The position numbers and the translations under genes were made by a program. From NCBI RefSeq assembly GCF_900496965.1, contig NZ_UFQB01000014.1, positions 1 through 64,000 on the forward strand: a stretch of 64,000 nucleotides of DNA, in the 5' to 3' direction. This DNA comes from Achromobacter agilis. GTDB taxonomy: Bacteria > Pseudomonadota > Gammaproteobacteria > Burkholderiales > Burkholderiaceae_B. A model generated the notes under the pieces. That model had not been told where the DNA came from, made no database searches, and saw nothing but the letters and a program-made list of their open reading frames with translations. Of this stretch, positions 18,239-26,988 are shown piece by piece; positions within the stretch are counted from its first letter, which is position 1; each line of letters opens with the position of its first letter.

Positions 18239-19537
18239 ATGAACGCACTGAACGATTCTTTTCTCTCTGGCGCCGACACGGGCGTGTTGCGCCTGATCAC
18301 CGCGGGTTCCGTGGACGACGGAAAATCCACCCTGATCGGCCGCCTGCTGTACGACAGCAAGGGCGTGTTCGCCGACCAGCTGGACGCGATCTCGCGCGCC
18401 AAGCACAAGCGAGTGGCGGGCGACGGCATCGACTTCTCGCTGCTGACCGACGGCCTGGAGGCCGAGCGCGAGCAGGGCATCACCATCGACGTGGCCTACC
18501 GCTACTTTTCCACGCCCACGCGCAAGTTCATCATCGCCGACGCGCCAGGCCATGAACAGTACACGCGCAACATGGTGACGGGCGCCTCGACAGCGGACGT
18601 GGCCGTCATCCTGATCGACGCCACACGGGCGGCCGACGGCAAGCTGCTGCCGCAGACCAAGCGCCACAGCACGATCGCGCGCCTGCTGGGCATCCGCCAT
18701 ATCGTGGTGGCGGTCAACAAGATGGACCTGGTGGACTGGGACCGCGCCGTGTTCGAACGCATCCGCGATGCCTATGCCGACCTGGCCGGCAAGCTCGGCA
18801 TCGATCATTTCGACGCGCTGCCGCTGTCCGCGTTGAACGGCGACAACGTCGTGACGCTGTCGCCGGAAACGCCGTGGTACGGCGGACAGCCGCTGCTGGC
18901 CTTGCTGGAATCGCTGGATCTTGCCAGCGATGGCCGCAGCGCGCCGCTGCGTTTTCCGGTGCAGTGGGTGTCGCGCCACGACGGCGATCGCAAGGAGGAC
19001 TTCCGCGGATACGCCGGACGCGTGGCCAGCGGCGTGCTGCGTCCGGGCGATGGCGTCACGGTGCAGCCTTCCGGCGTGACGGCCATCGTGCGTGAGGTGC
19101 GGTCGTTCGATCGCGCGCTGGACGAAGCGCAGGCGGGCGATTCGATCACGCTGGTACTGGATCGCGACGTGGACGTGTCGCGTGGCGATGTCATCGTGCA
19201 CGCGTCCGCGCCGGCGCAGGTTGCGCGCGAGTTCGAGGCCGAGCTGTGCTGGCTGGATGCGCAGGCGCTCAATCCGGCGCGCAAGTATCTGCTGAAGTCC
19301 GGCACGCGATTGACGTCCGCGAAGGTACGCGCGGTGCTGTCGCATCGGGACATCCATGAACTGCAGGAAGTGGAGAACACCGAAGGCACGCTGCGCATGA
19401 ACGACATCGGACGCGTGACGTTCACGACGCGGGACGCCCTCGCGGTCGATCGCTATGCCGATGTGCCGGCCACCGGATCGTTCATCCTGATCGATGAGGC
19501 CACGCACCAGACCGCCGCGGCGGGCATGCTGCGCTAA
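18239..19537 (+). CDS. cysN: Sulfate adenylyltransferase subunit 1 (GTPase)
   Basis: 432 residues, an EF-Tu-like GTPase. G1 is GSVDDGKSTLIGRLL (about 22-36), G3 is DAPGHEQYT (about 101-109) and G4 is NKMDL (about 160-164). There is no fused APS kinase (CysC) domain at the C-terminus, in agreement with the APS-reducing CysH encoded upstream. It drives sulfate activation by CysD. A terminator follows the stop and closes the sbp-cysTWAHDN operon. Genes for sulfite reductase and CysB are not in the window. Confidence 0.97.
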   Translation: MNALNDSFLSGADTGVLRLITAGSVDDGKSTLIGRLLYDSKGVFADQLDAISRAKHKRVAGDGIDFSLLTDGLEAEREQGITIDVAYRYFSTPTRKFIIADAPGHEQYTRNMVTGASTADVAVILIDATRAADGKLLPQTKRHSTIARLLGIRHIVVAVNKMDLVDWDRAVFERIRDAYADLAGKLGIDHFDALPLSALNGDNVVTLSPETPWYGGQPLLALLESLDLASDGRSAPLRFPVQWVSRHDGDRKEDFRGYAGRVASGVLRPGDGVTVQPSGVTAIVREVRSFDRALDEAQAGDSITLVLDRDVDVSRGDVIVHASAPAQVAREFEAELCWLDAQALNPARKYLLKSGTRLTSAKVRAVLSHRDIHELQEVENTEGTLRMNDIGRVTFTTRDALAVDRYADVPATGSFILIDEATHQTAAAGMLR

Positions 19538-19545
19538 GCCGCAAG

Positions 19546-19581
19546 CGGCCGGAAAACAACGGGGTTCCGGCCGTCATTTTT
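19546..19581 (+). terminator. Intrinsic terminator after cysN
   Basis: A perfect 9-bp stem CGGCCGGAA/TTCCGGCCG with a 10-base loop is followed by TCATTTTT. It separates the cys operon from the LexA-controlled gene downstream. Confidence 0.85.
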
Positions 19582-19725
19582 GCTGTTGTATTTATGCTAA
19601 ACCTAGATTTGGCGCGGGTTTCGGGGCGATATCGCCAGGTGAAATCGATTTGTCCAGACGACGTCCACGTCTTGCGGTAAAGTGGGGTTGTCTTACGAAA
19701 AGGCTTTTGGTGCTTGTCAAAACCA

Positions 19726-19741
19726 CTGTGTTTTTGTACAG
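19726..19741. promoter_or_regulatory. LexA (SOS) box of the radical SAM gene
   Basis: CTGTGTTTTTGTACAG is an exact CTGT-N8-ACAG match, and the flanking A and TA also fit the longer consensus (ACTGT...ACAGTA). It ends only 8 bases before the ATG at 19750, so bound LexA would cover the promoter or the transcript start. Confidence 0.9.
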
Positions 19742-19749
19742 TAGTTTTC

Positions 19750-21078
19750 ATGGCACGCACCGATCATTCTTTTCCCGCCGGTTCTGGGTCCCCGGCTGCC
19801 GCCCCCGCCGCCTTGCGCGGTCGGGGTGCGGTTACTAATGTTCGGCATCGCTTTCAGCGCGATGACCGTGTGCAGGTCGACGACGGCTGGTCCGGCTCCG
19901 GATTGCCCGCCGACTTCGTAGATTCCGTCCCCGATAACATTTCCGACGACGCGGCCAAGGTCATCCCGATCCTGCCCGATACGCGCCACGCGCCTCCCGC
20001 CCCCAAGACCACGGTCACGGCGGAAGAGGCCCGCAAGATGCTGTCGCGCAATGATTCTCCTGATATCCCCTTCGAGGCCGCGGTCAATCCGTACCGGGGG
20101 TGCGAGCACGGCTGCGTGTATTGCTACGCCCGGCCCACGCATTCCTACCTGGGCTATTCCCCCGGGCTGGACTTCGAAACCCGGCTGGTCGCCAAGGCCA
20201 ATGCCGTCCAGGCCCTGCGGGCCGAGCTCAGCCGCCCCGGATACAAGCCGTCGCCGATCAATATCGGGTCGGCCACGGATCCTTACCAGCCTATCGAGCG
20301 CGAATGGCGCCTGACCCGGGGCCTGCTCGAACTCATGCTGGAAACCCGGCATCCGGTCACCATCGTGACGAAAAACGGGCTGGTCGCCCGCGACCTGGAC
20401 CTGCTGGCGGCGCTGGCCGAGCAAAAGCTGGTGGTGGTGTACATGAGCATCACCACGCTGGACGCCGGCATGGCCCGCACGCTGGAGCCCCGCGCTGCCG
20501 CGCCGTGGCGCCGCCTGGAGGCCGTGCGCAGCCTGACCGACGCCGGCGTGCCGGTGGGCGTGCTGGTGGCGCCCATCATCCCGTTCATCAACGACGAATC
20601 CATGGAGCACATCCTCCAGGCGTCCAAGGCGGCTGGCGCGCATTACGCCAGCTACACCGTTCTGCGCCTGCCGTGGGAGGTCAAAACCCTGTTCGAGGAC
20701 TGGCTCAATGTGCATTTCCCCGATCGCGCTCAACGTGTGTTGCATCGCGTCGAAGACCTGCGCAACGGGCGGCGCAACGATTCCAACTTCGGTTCGCGCA
20801 TGCGCGGAACCGGCATTTGGGCCGATCTGCTGCGCCAGCGTTTCGCCGTGGCCACGCGCAAGCTGGGGCTGAACCGGCATCGCCTGGCCCTGGACTGCAC
20901 CCGCTTCCTGCGTCCGGCCGCCGTTCCCGGCGCCGCGGCGGGGGAGCCTTCCGATTTCCTATCCCCGGCTGGCGCGCAAGCGTCTTCAGGGGTCCCTTTT
21001 CATGGCGCATCGCCCGCAGCCGGCGGTGCGCGCCAACTGCGCGCCGCGGCCGCAGGCCAGTTGTCTTTGTTCGATTGA
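19750..21078 (+). CDS. Radical SAM protein of the PA0069 / spore-photoproduct-lyase-like family
   Basis: 442 residues from the ATG at 19750. The radical SAM cluster motif is Cys118-x3-Cys122-x2-Cys125 (CEHGCVYCYARP), preceded by AAVNPYRG, as in the PA0069 family related to SplB. The core ends near residue 370; the rest is a Pro/Ala/Gly-rich tail closing in AAGQLSLFD. An exact LexA box lies 8 bp upstream, and from memory the Pseudomonas homologue PA0069 is a reported LexA-regulon member, so a role in DNA repair is likely. The reaction is not known. A TTG at 19714 would extend the protein but would put the LexA box inside the gene, so I reject it. Confidence 0.88.
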   Translation: MARTDHSFPAGSGSPAAAPAALRGRGAVTNVRHRFQRDDRVQVDDGWSGSGLPADFVDSVPDNISDDAAKVIPILPDTRHAPPAPKTTVTAEEARKMLSRNDSPDIPFEAAVNPYRGCEHGCVYCYARPTHSYLGYSPGLDFETRLVAKANAVQALRAELSRPGYKPSPINIGSATDPYQPIEREWRLTRGLLELMLETRHPVTIVTKNGLVARDLDLLAALAEQKLVVVYMSITTLDAGMARTLEPRAAAPWRRLEAVRSLTDAGVPVGVLVAPIIPFINDESMEHILQASKAAGAHYASYTVLRLPWEVKTLFEDWLNVHFPDRAQRVLHRVEDLRNGRRNDSNFGSRMRGTGIWADLLRQRFAVATRKLGLNRHRLALDCTRFLRPAAVPGAAAGEPSDFLSPAGAQASSGVPFHGASPAAGGARQLRAAAAGQLSLFD

Positions 21079-21151
21079 CCGCCGGCTGTCGCCGCGGAGG
21101 GGCGCCTGGGCACCGTGTCCTGGCGCTGGATCGTTTTTCCAAGGAGTTCCT

Positions 21152-21622
21152 ATGAACACCGCTGATATTTCCGTCCTGTCGGACGAGCTTGCCGTCTCGC
21201 TGAACCCGCTGCGCCGTGGGGCGCACCGAGCCCGCGCCGTTTGTGCCAAGCTGGCGGGGCTGGCCTTGCCCTGGAACCCGTCCACGGCCGGCGCGGAACC
21301 GCGCCAGCGCACCCGTCCCGGCTCCACGCCGGCCCGTTGGCCGTTTCCGCCGGCGCCGGCCGAAGCGGGCGCGCTGACGGGGGGAGCGGTTCCGGGGGCC
21401 ATGCAGGCGCCCGCGATCCGTCCCGTCGCCCCGGCGGCGCCTGCCGCGCCCAGCCTGCCGGCCGCGCCCGCCGTGCGCGATTGCAGCCTGGGCAGCGCCA
21501 CGGTCGAGCCCGTCACCGCACGGGTTACCCGCAAGGCGATGCTGATCGACGTGGCGATGGTGCTGGCCTGGGGCGCCATCATTCCCGGCTTGATGTGGCT
21601 GGGTGCCGCCGCCGGTTTCTGA
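21152..21622 (+). CDS. Unknown Pro/Ala-rich protein with C-terminal membrane segment
   Basis: 156 residues from an ATG with AAGGAG at 21141-21146. I do not recognise a family. Residues about 50-110 are proline- and alanine-rich and probably disordered. One hydrophobic stretch close to the C-terminus (IDVAMVLAWGAIIPGLMWLGA) would make it a tail-anchored membrane protein with a cytosolic head. It follows the radical SAM gene by 73 bp on the same strand, so it could share the LexA-controlled transcript. Codon use is like that of its neighbours, which supports a real gene, but the low complexity leaves doubt. Confidence 0.6.
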   Translation: MNTADISVLSDELAVSLNPLRRGAHRARAVCAKLAGLALPWNPSTAGAEPRQRTRPGSTPARWPFPPAPAEAGALTGGAVPGAMQAPAIRPVAPAAPAAPSLPAAPAVRDCSLGSATVEPVTARVTRKAMLIDVAMVLAWGAIIPGLMWLGAAAGF

Positions 21623-21642
21623 ACGGCCCCTTTACAGGGAAT

Positions 21643-22515
21643 TCAGGCGGATCCCAGCAGAACCACGCCCACCAGAATGGACAGGCACCCGGCCAGGCGG
21701 CCCGGCCCCACTTTTTCGCGCAGCAGGAACATGCCCGCCAGGGTACCCAGCATCATGGACATTTCGCGCGCAGGCGCGACCAGGCTCAGCGGCGCGCCGT
21801 TGCGCAAGGCGTACAGCACCAGGATGTAGCCCAGCGGCGACAGCAGGCCGACGGCCAGCGCCAAATGCCAATGCCCGCGCATGGATTCCCAGGCCTGGGC
21901 CCGGCGGTGCAGCATGTGAGGCGTCATCATGGCGGTGCGGGTTACGCAGGTGAACCAGTCGAACAGTACCGGGCTGATCAGCAGCACCTTCACGCCGTAG
22001 GCATCCACCACGGTGTAGGCAGCAATGAAAAGGCCGATCACCATGCCCCAGCGCACGCCGATCCAGGCTTGCGCCTGCTTGAAGATGGCGAGCCGCCCCT
22101 GGGTGGCGATGAGCAGCACGCCGATCACGACGCACAGCATGCCCGCGATACCGGTGCCGGTGGCGGGTTCGTGCAGTAGCAGGAAGGCGCCGGTGGTGGA
22201 GAGCAGCGGGCCGGTGCCGCGGGCAATGGGATAGACCACCGAAAGATCCGCTACCTGGTAGCCGCGCTGCAGGCACAGGCTGTAGCCCAAATGCAACAGG
22301 CTCGAGGTCAGGATGGCGCCGACGACAGGCCAGGTCCAGGTCATGCCGTCATGCATCAGCACCCAGACCACCCACGGCGCATACAGCACCGAGGCGCACA
22401 GCCCGTAGGCGAAGACGAACGGAGCGCCCACCATGGCCGCGCGCTTGGCGAGCAGATTCCACGTTGCGTGGGCCATCGCCGCCAGGACGACCAAAATCAG
22501 GGACGAGTACGACAT
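21643..22515 (-). CDS. EamA-family (drug/metabolite superfamily) transporter
   Basis: 290 residues with about ten hydrophobic segments in two similar halves, the 5+5 EamA plan. SYSSLILVVLAAMAHATWNLLAKRA at the N-terminus is typical of these small-molecule exporters. The substrate cannot be told. It is convergent with the Pro/Ala-rich gene (20 bp between stops) and divergent from rplS. Confidence 0.87.
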   Translation of the reverse strand: MSYSSLILVVLAAMAHATWNLLAKRAAMVGAPFVFAYGLCASVLYAPWVVWVLMHDGMTWTWPVVGAILTSSLLHLGYSLCLQRGYQVADLSVVYPIARGTGPLLSTTGAFLLLHEPATGTGIAGMLCVVIGVLLIATQGRLAIFKQAQAWIGVRWGMVIGLFIAAYTVVDAYGVKVLLISPVLFDWFTCVTRTAMMTPHMLHRRAQAWESMRGHWHLALAVGLLSPLGYILVLYALRNGAPLSLVAPAREMSMMLGTLAGMFLLREKVGPGRLAGCLSILVGVVLLGSA

Positions 22516-22814
22516 GAAGGGAAACGCGCCGTGTGACGTGTTTGTTACAGAAACCGGAAGGGTACCGCAAACTGCTGCGGGCCGGGTGCATGTTACCTGA
22601 GGCTCTGAACAATTTTTGGTGTAGAATCATTGGTTTGCCAAATCTCATCCTCTGCTTGCGGCACATGCATCGGGGTCCAGCCTAGCGCCGGGCGGCCATG
22701 CACACGCGGGGCAGGCAACGGATAGCAGCTTCATCGCTTATCCGGCGCTTTCCGCGAACAACATCGAACGGCAAAAGTTTCAGCCCGCAACGACATGATG
22801 ATCTAGGAGTTCTA
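22516..22814 (+). promoter_or_regulatory. Intergenic region between EamA gene and rplS, with probable rplS leader
   Basis: About 300 bp without a convincing ORF. A good -10 box TAGAAT lies at 22622-22627 on the plus strand, with no clear -35, and would give rplS a leader of about 185 nt. An AGGAG site at 22805-22809 serves rplS. A long leader on a ribosomal-protein gene can carry feedback control, but I see no definite structure. The EamA promoter must lie near 22516-22560. Confidence 0.4.
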
Positions 22815-23195
22815 ATGAACCTTATCGCTATCCTGGAACAGGAAGAAATCGCCCGTCTGACCGGCGGTGTGGCCAAGCCTGAATTTGCTCCTGGTGACAC
22901 CGTCATCGTGAGCGTGAACGTCGTTGAAGGCACCCGCAAGCGCGTGCAGGCTTTCGAAGGCGTTGTCATCGCCAAGCGCAACCGCGGCCTGAACTCCGCG
23001 TTCACCGTGCGCAAGATTTCGTCGGGTGAAGCCGTGGAACGTACGTTCCAGCTGTACTCGCCGCAAATCGCCGGCATCGAAGTTAAGCGCCGCGGCGACG
23101 TGCGCCGCGCCAAGCTGTACTACCTGCGCAACCGCTCGGGCAAGTCGGCTCGCATCAAGGAAAAGCTGGTCAGCAAGCAAGCCTCGGCGGCTTGA
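22815..23195 (+). CDS. rplS: 50S ribosomal protein L19
   Basis: 126 residues; [14 protein letters not shown], then [25 protein letters not shown] and [24 protein letters not shown] are unmistakable L19. It sits at the interface between the subunits. AGGAG lies upstream with a short spacer. In many bacteria rplS is last in rpsP-rimM-trmD-rplS; here the gene just upstream is a divergent transporter, so it is transcribed by itself. A terminator follows at 23275. Confidence 0.98.
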   Translation: MNLIAILEQEEIARLTGGVAKPEFAPGDTVIVSVNVVEGTRKRVQAFEGVVIAKRNRGLNSAFTVRKISSGEAVERTFQLYSPQIAGIEVKRRGDVRRAKLYYLRNRSGKSARIKEKLVSKQASAA

Positions 23196-23274
23196 TCGCT
23201 TATCGGCACACGGCCCTACCAGTGTCGGACGCTTACGCCTTTCCGCGTTTTCGTCCGGCACGGGTTTCCGGGTT

Positions 23275-23307
23275 AAAAAGGCACCTGCGAGGGTGCCTTT
23301 TTCTTTT
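23275..23307 (+). terminator. Intrinsic terminator after rplS
   Basis: AAAAAGGCACC pairs with GGTGCCTTTTT around a TGCGAG loop, followed by CTTTT. It ends only 12 bp before the Nudix gene start. Confidence 0.9.
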
Positions 23308-23318
23308 CAAAAAGCCGT

Positions 23319-24050
23319 ATGTCTGATTCCTCGTCTTCCCCGCGGCCCCGACGGCCGCTGGCGCGTCCCGGCTTCGATCCCGCGACGCAACCGTGGGTGC
23401 TGGCCAATGATTCGCTGCCGGCAGTCCCCACCCGCCTGCTGACTCCCGAGTCGCTGCGGGGCACGCTTAGCCAGCCATCCACCTGGACGCTGGAATTGTC
23501 GCGCGATACCGACCTGCGCTATCCGGGCCGCGAAGGCGCGCCCGTTCCGGCCGCGGTGCTGATTCCGCTGGTAACGCGAGACAACGGCGTTTCCATCATG
23601 TTGACGCAGCGCGCCGCCCACCTGCACGACCACGCGGGCCAGATCAGCTTTCCGGGCGGACGCATCGAACTCAGCGACTCCACGCCGGAAGCCGCTGCCT
23701 TGCGCGAAGCGCAGGAAGAAACCGGCCTGCCGTCCAGCTATGTGGAAGTGCTGGGCAGCATGCCGCCGTACCTGACGGCCACGGGCTTTTCGATCATTCC
23801 GGTGGTGTCGCTCGTGCGTCCCGGCTTCGATCTCGCACCCGATGCGTTCGAGGTGGCCGAGGTGTTCGAGGTGCCGCTGTCGTTCCTGATGGACCCCGCC
23901 AACCACCGCCTGTACGAAGCACGGCTGGAAGACGGGCGGGTGCGCCAGTATTACGGCATGCCCTACGGGAAACATTTCATCTGGGGCGCCACCGCCGGCA
24001 TGCTGCGCAACCTGTACCACCTGTTGCGCCACGGCTTCGAGCCACGCTGA
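23319..24050 (+). CDS. CoA pyrophosphatase, Nudix family (NudL/YeaB-like)
   Basis: 243 residues. It carries the CoA-Nudix motif MLTQRAAHLHDHAGQISFPGG (about 94-113) directly before the Nudix box GGRIELSDSTPEAAALREAQ and EETGL (about 112-136). This pair marks enzymes that cut CoA and oxidised CoA to 4'-phosphopantetheine and 3',5'-ADP. The start falls just after the rplS terminator and no Shine-Dalgarno is evident, so either weak initiation or read-through supplies it. The GTGTC repeats lie after its stop. Confidence 0.9.
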   Translation: MSDSSSSPRPRRPLARPGFDPATQPWVLANDSLPAVPTRLLTPESLRGTLSQPSTWTLELSRDTDLRYPGREGAPVPAAVLIPLVTRDNGVSIMLTQRAAHLHDHAGQISFPGGRIELSDSTPEAAALREAQEETGLPSSYVEVLGSMPPYLTATGFSIIPVVSLVRPGFDLAPDAFEVAEVFEVPLSFLMDPANHRLYEARLEDGRVRQYYGMPYGKHFIWGATAGMLRNLYHLLRHGFEPR

Positions 24051-24075
24051 TCGGCGGATTGCATGTAGGTACCTA

Positions 24076-24117
24076 CCAAGTGTCTGACACCAAATCAGAC
24101 CCAAGTGTCTGACACCA
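24076..24117. repeat. Two copies of the GTGTCTGACAC palindromic repeat
   Basis: The 17-base unit CCAAGTGTCTGACACCA occurs at 24076-24092 and again at 24101-24117. Its core GTGTC-T-GACAC is a perfect palindrome. The same core recurs at 41145-41306, so it is a dispersed element. Confidence 0.85.
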
Positions 24118-24156
24118 GCGCTACTCCCAACCTACCTGCCACGTCGGCAGCCCACA

Positions 24157-25119
24157 TCAATACCGCTGCTGCCCCGCCAGGTTTTCTTCCAGGATGCGTT
24201 CGTACAAGGCGTAGCGCGCCGGATCGATGGCGCCCGCCTGCAAGGCGGCGACCACGCCGCAACCCGGTTCGTGCCGATGGGTGCAGTTATAGAAACGGCA
24301 TTGCTCGATAGGGTGGGTGAATTCCGGGAAACCGCGGATGATGTCTTCGCGGGTCAGGTGTTGCAGGCCGAAGGCCTGGAAGCCCGGCGAATCGATCAGG
24401 TCGCCGCCCGGGGCGGGCAGGTGATAAAGCCGGGTGCTGGTCGTGGTGTGTTTGCCCATGTCCAGGGCGGTGGAGTGTTCGCGGGTGGGGGCGGCGGCGT
24501 CCGGCACCAGCGCGTTGAGCAGCGTCGACTTGCCCATGCCGCTTTGCCCCAGCAGCAGGCTCGTATGCCCGGCCAGGCGCGGTGCAAGAAGGCCGTGCAC
24601 CTTTTCGGGTTCCAGCGCGCTGAGTTCGATCACGTCCACGCCTAACGCCACGATCGGCGCCAGCCGCGCGCGCGCCGCAGGCAGTTCGTCCGCGAGGTCG
24701 GTCTTGTTCAGGATGATGAGCGGCGCGATACCGGCGCTCCATGCGCCTGCCAGGGCGCGGCCGGTCAGGTCGTCCGAGAAGGTGGGCTGTACGGCGACGA
24801 CGATCAGCAACTGGTCAACGTTGGACGCGAACTGCTTGGAGCGCATTTCGTCGGAACGGTAGAGCAGGTTGCGCCGGGGCAGGATGGCGTCGATGGCGCC
24901 TTCGTCCTTGCCTTGCGGCGTGATGCGCACACGATCGCCTACGGCGGCCCCGGCCTTCTTGCCGCGCGGAAAGCATTTGCGTAGCGTGCCGTCGGCGAGT
25001 TCTACGGTGTAGTGGCGGCCGTGGGCGGCGATGATGCGGCCCTCGTTCGGCCCGGCGGCGGGCGCGCTGGCAAGCTGCCCGTTCTGGTTTGCGCCCTTGG
25101 GGCGGCCCGGGCCGCTCAT
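24157..25119 (-). CDS. rsgA: Ribosome small-subunit-dependent GTPase A
   Basis: 320 residues, a circularly permuted GTPase. An N-terminal OB fold is followed by G4 (NKTDL, about 134-138), then G1 GQSGMGKSTLLN (about 193-204) and G3 DSPGFQ. The C-terminal zinc finger CRFYNCTHRHEPGCGV is complete. It checks late 30S maturation. Its start overlaps the stop of the M48 protease gene by four bases (ATGA), so the two are co-translated; orn is divergent on the other side of the protease gene. Confidence 0.96.
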   Translation of the reverse strand: MSGPGRPKGANQNGQLASAPAAGPNEGRIIAAHGRHYTVELADGTLRKCFPRGKKAGAAVGDRVRITPQGKDEGAIDAILPRRNLLYRSDEMRSKQFASNVDQLLIVVAVQPTFSDDLTGRALAGAWSAGIAPLIILNKTDLADELPAARARLAPIVALGVDVIELSALEPEKVHGLLAPRLAGHTSLLLGQSGMGKSTLLNALVPDAAAPTREHSTALDMGKHTTTSTRLYHLPAPGGDLIDSPGFQAFGLQHLTREDIIRGFPEFTHPIEQCRFYNCTHRHEPGCGVVAALQAGAIDPARYALYERILEENLAGQQRY

Positions 25120-26366
25120 GCGGCGGACGCCATCAGGTGGCGGATGCGCACGGCGGCGGGGGGATGGCTGTCGTAGAAGGCGGAATGCACGGGGTCGGGA
25201 GTCAGGGTGGCGGCGTTGTCGTCGTAGAGTTTGACCAGTGCGGAAACCAGACGTTCCGCCGAGCTCTGTTCAGCCGCGTAGCGGTCTGCTTCGAATTCGT
25301 CGCGGCGCGAGTACCAACTGGCCAGGGGCGTGAGCATGAAGGTGAATACGGGGATGACCAGGAAGAACAGCAGCAGCGCCATCGCGTCGTTGCGTCCGCC
25401 CAGCTGCGGCAGCACGCCCAGCCCCACGTAGAACCAGGGCTGCTGGGAAACCCAGCCCAGGATGGCGAAGAAGGCCAGCGCGGCGGCGAAGCTGAACACG
25501 ATGCGCTTGACGATGTGGCGCTTGGCGAAATGGCCAAGCTCATGCGCCAGCACCGCTTCGATTTCGTCGCCGTTCAGGCGCGCGAGCAGGGTGTCGAAGA
25601 ACACGATGCGGCGTGAACGCCCGAAGCCCGTGAAATAGGCGTTGCCGTGGGCAGAGCGGCGCGAGCCGTCCATCACGAACAGCCCGTTCAGCGCAAAGTC
25701 GCAGCGCTGCGCCAGGCGCTGGATGCGGCCGGCCAGTTCCGGGTCGGACAGGGGAGTGAACTTGTTGAAGAGCGGGGCGATGAACATCGGGTAGACGATC
25801 AGCAGCGCCAGGTTGAATGCCGTCCATAGCGCCCAGGCCCAGATCCACCAGTAGGCGCCGGCGCTGCCCATCAGCCAGAGCACCGCGGCGGCCAGAGGCA
25901 GGCCCAGCACGGCGGCCACCGCCAGGCCCTTCAGGGCGTCGGCGACGAACAGCCCCGGCGTCATGCGGTTGAAGCCGAAGCGCGCCTCCAGCTTGAATTG
26001 CCGCCACAGGGTGAAGGGCAGGCCCAGGAGGCCCAGCAGCAGCGCCACTGTGACCAGCAGCAGCATCTGCCGCAGAAAGTCGTTGCTGGTAAGCTGGCCT
26101 ACCATCAGGTCGATGAACTGCAGCCCGCCCATCAGGGTCAGGCACACCAGCAGGATGGCGTCGTAGGTGCGTTCCAGCATGCCCAGCTTGACCCGCGCCA
26201 CGGTGTAGTCGGCCGCGCGCTGGTGGCTCGCCAGCCCGATACGGTGAGAGAATTCGGACGGCACCTGGTCGCGGTTGCGCGCGACATGGCGGATCTGGCG
26301 CGTAGCCAGCCACAGGCGCACGGCGATATCGGTCAGCAGGAAGGCAACGAACAGCAATGTGAACAT
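25116..26366 (-). CDS. M48-family membrane metalloprotease (Ste24-like)
   Basis: 416 residues with several hydrophobic helices and the zinc motif HELGH (in VLAHELGHFAKRHIVKRI, about 268-285) with a downstream Glu in DEFEADRYAAEQS (about 347-359). The size and order match the Ste24/CAAX-protease-1 type of M48 rather than the shorter HtpX. In bacteria such proteins probably degrade damaged membrane proteins; no CAAX processing is implied. It is divergent from orn with only 63 bp between starts. Confidence 0.92.
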   Translation of the reverse strand: MFTLLFVAFLLTDIAVRLWLATRQIRHVARNRDQVPSEFSHRIGLASHQRAADYTVARVKLGMLERTYDAILLVCLTLMGGLQFIDLMVGQLTSNDFLRQMLLLVTVALLLGLLGLPFTLWRQFKLEARFGFNRMTPGLFVADALKGLAVAAVLGLPLAAAVLWLMGSAGAYWWIWAWALWTAFNLALLIVYPMFIAPLFNKFTPLSDPELAGRIQRLAQRCDFALNGLFVMDGSRRSAHGNAYFTGFGRSRRIVFFDTLLARLNGDEIEAVLAHELGHFAKRHIVKRIVFSFAAALAFFAILGWVSQQPWFYVGLGVLPQLGGRNDAMALLLFFLVIPVFTFMLTPLASWYSRRDEFEADRYAAEQSSAERLVSALVKLYDDNAATLTPDPVHSAFYDSHPPAAVRIRHLMASAA

Positions 26367-26429
26367 GGGCGATGCGGCGTGCTCAAGTGTGGGTATGTGC
26401 GAAAATCGAACGTTTTATAGGCAAATTAT

Positions 26430-26975
26430 ATGGCTGTGAACGAAAACCGCCTGGTTTGGCTGGACATGGAAATGACCGGCCTGGATCCTGAGAAAGAACG
26501 CATCATCGAAGTCGCCGTGGTGGTGACGGAACCCGACCTGACCGTCGTCGCCGAGGGCCCCGTGCTGGTGGTGCACCAGCCCGACAGCCTGCTCGACGCC
26601 ATGGACAGCTGGAACAAGTCCACGCACGGCAAGAGCGGCCTGATCGACAAGGTCAAGGCGTCCACGATTTCCGAAGCGCAGGCTGAGGATACGCTGCTGG
26701 CGTTTCTGGCGCAGCACGTGCCGGCGGGCAAGTCGCCGCTTTGCGGCAACACCATCAGCCAGGACCGCCGTTTCATGTTTGCTTACATGCCGCGCCTGGA
26801 GCAGTTCTTCCACTACCGCAACCTGGACGTGAGCACACTGAAGGAACTGGCGCGCCGCTGGGCGCCGGCCGTCTACAAGGGATTCGAGAAGAAGAGCCGC
26901 CACGAAGCGCTGGCCGACATCTACGAATCGATCGACGAGCTCAAGTATTACCGCGAACACTTCCTGAAGGTATAA
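26430..26975 (+). CDS. orn: Oligoribonuclease
   Basis: 181 residues of the DEDDh exonuclease fold: [20 protein letters not shown] (about 8-27) holds the first Asp/Glu pair and [21 protein letters not shown] near the end holds the last Asp. It degrades 2-5 nt RNA and pGpG, the last step of c-di-GMP breakdown. No Shine-Dalgarno is seen, and a TATAGG box at 26415-26420 would put the transcript start almost at the ATG, so the message may be near-leaderless. The sigma-54 activator gene starts 13 bp after its stop and is probably co-transcribed. Confidence 0.97.
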   Translation: MAVNENRLVWLDMEMTGLDPEKERIIEVAVVVTEPDLTVVAEGPVLVVHQPDSLLDAMDSWNKSTHGKSGLIDKVKASTISEAQAEDTLLAFLAQHVPAGKSPLCGNTISQDRRFMFAYMPRLEQFFHYRNLDVSTLKELARRWAPAVYKGFEKKSRHEALADIYESIDELKYYREHFLKV

Positions 26976-26988
26976 GCGGCCCCCGCCC

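Noticed and set aside
19714..19749. TTG start giving a longer radical SAM protein
   Set aside because: It would place the LexA box within the coding region and has no ribosome site; the ATG at 19750 fits the family start.
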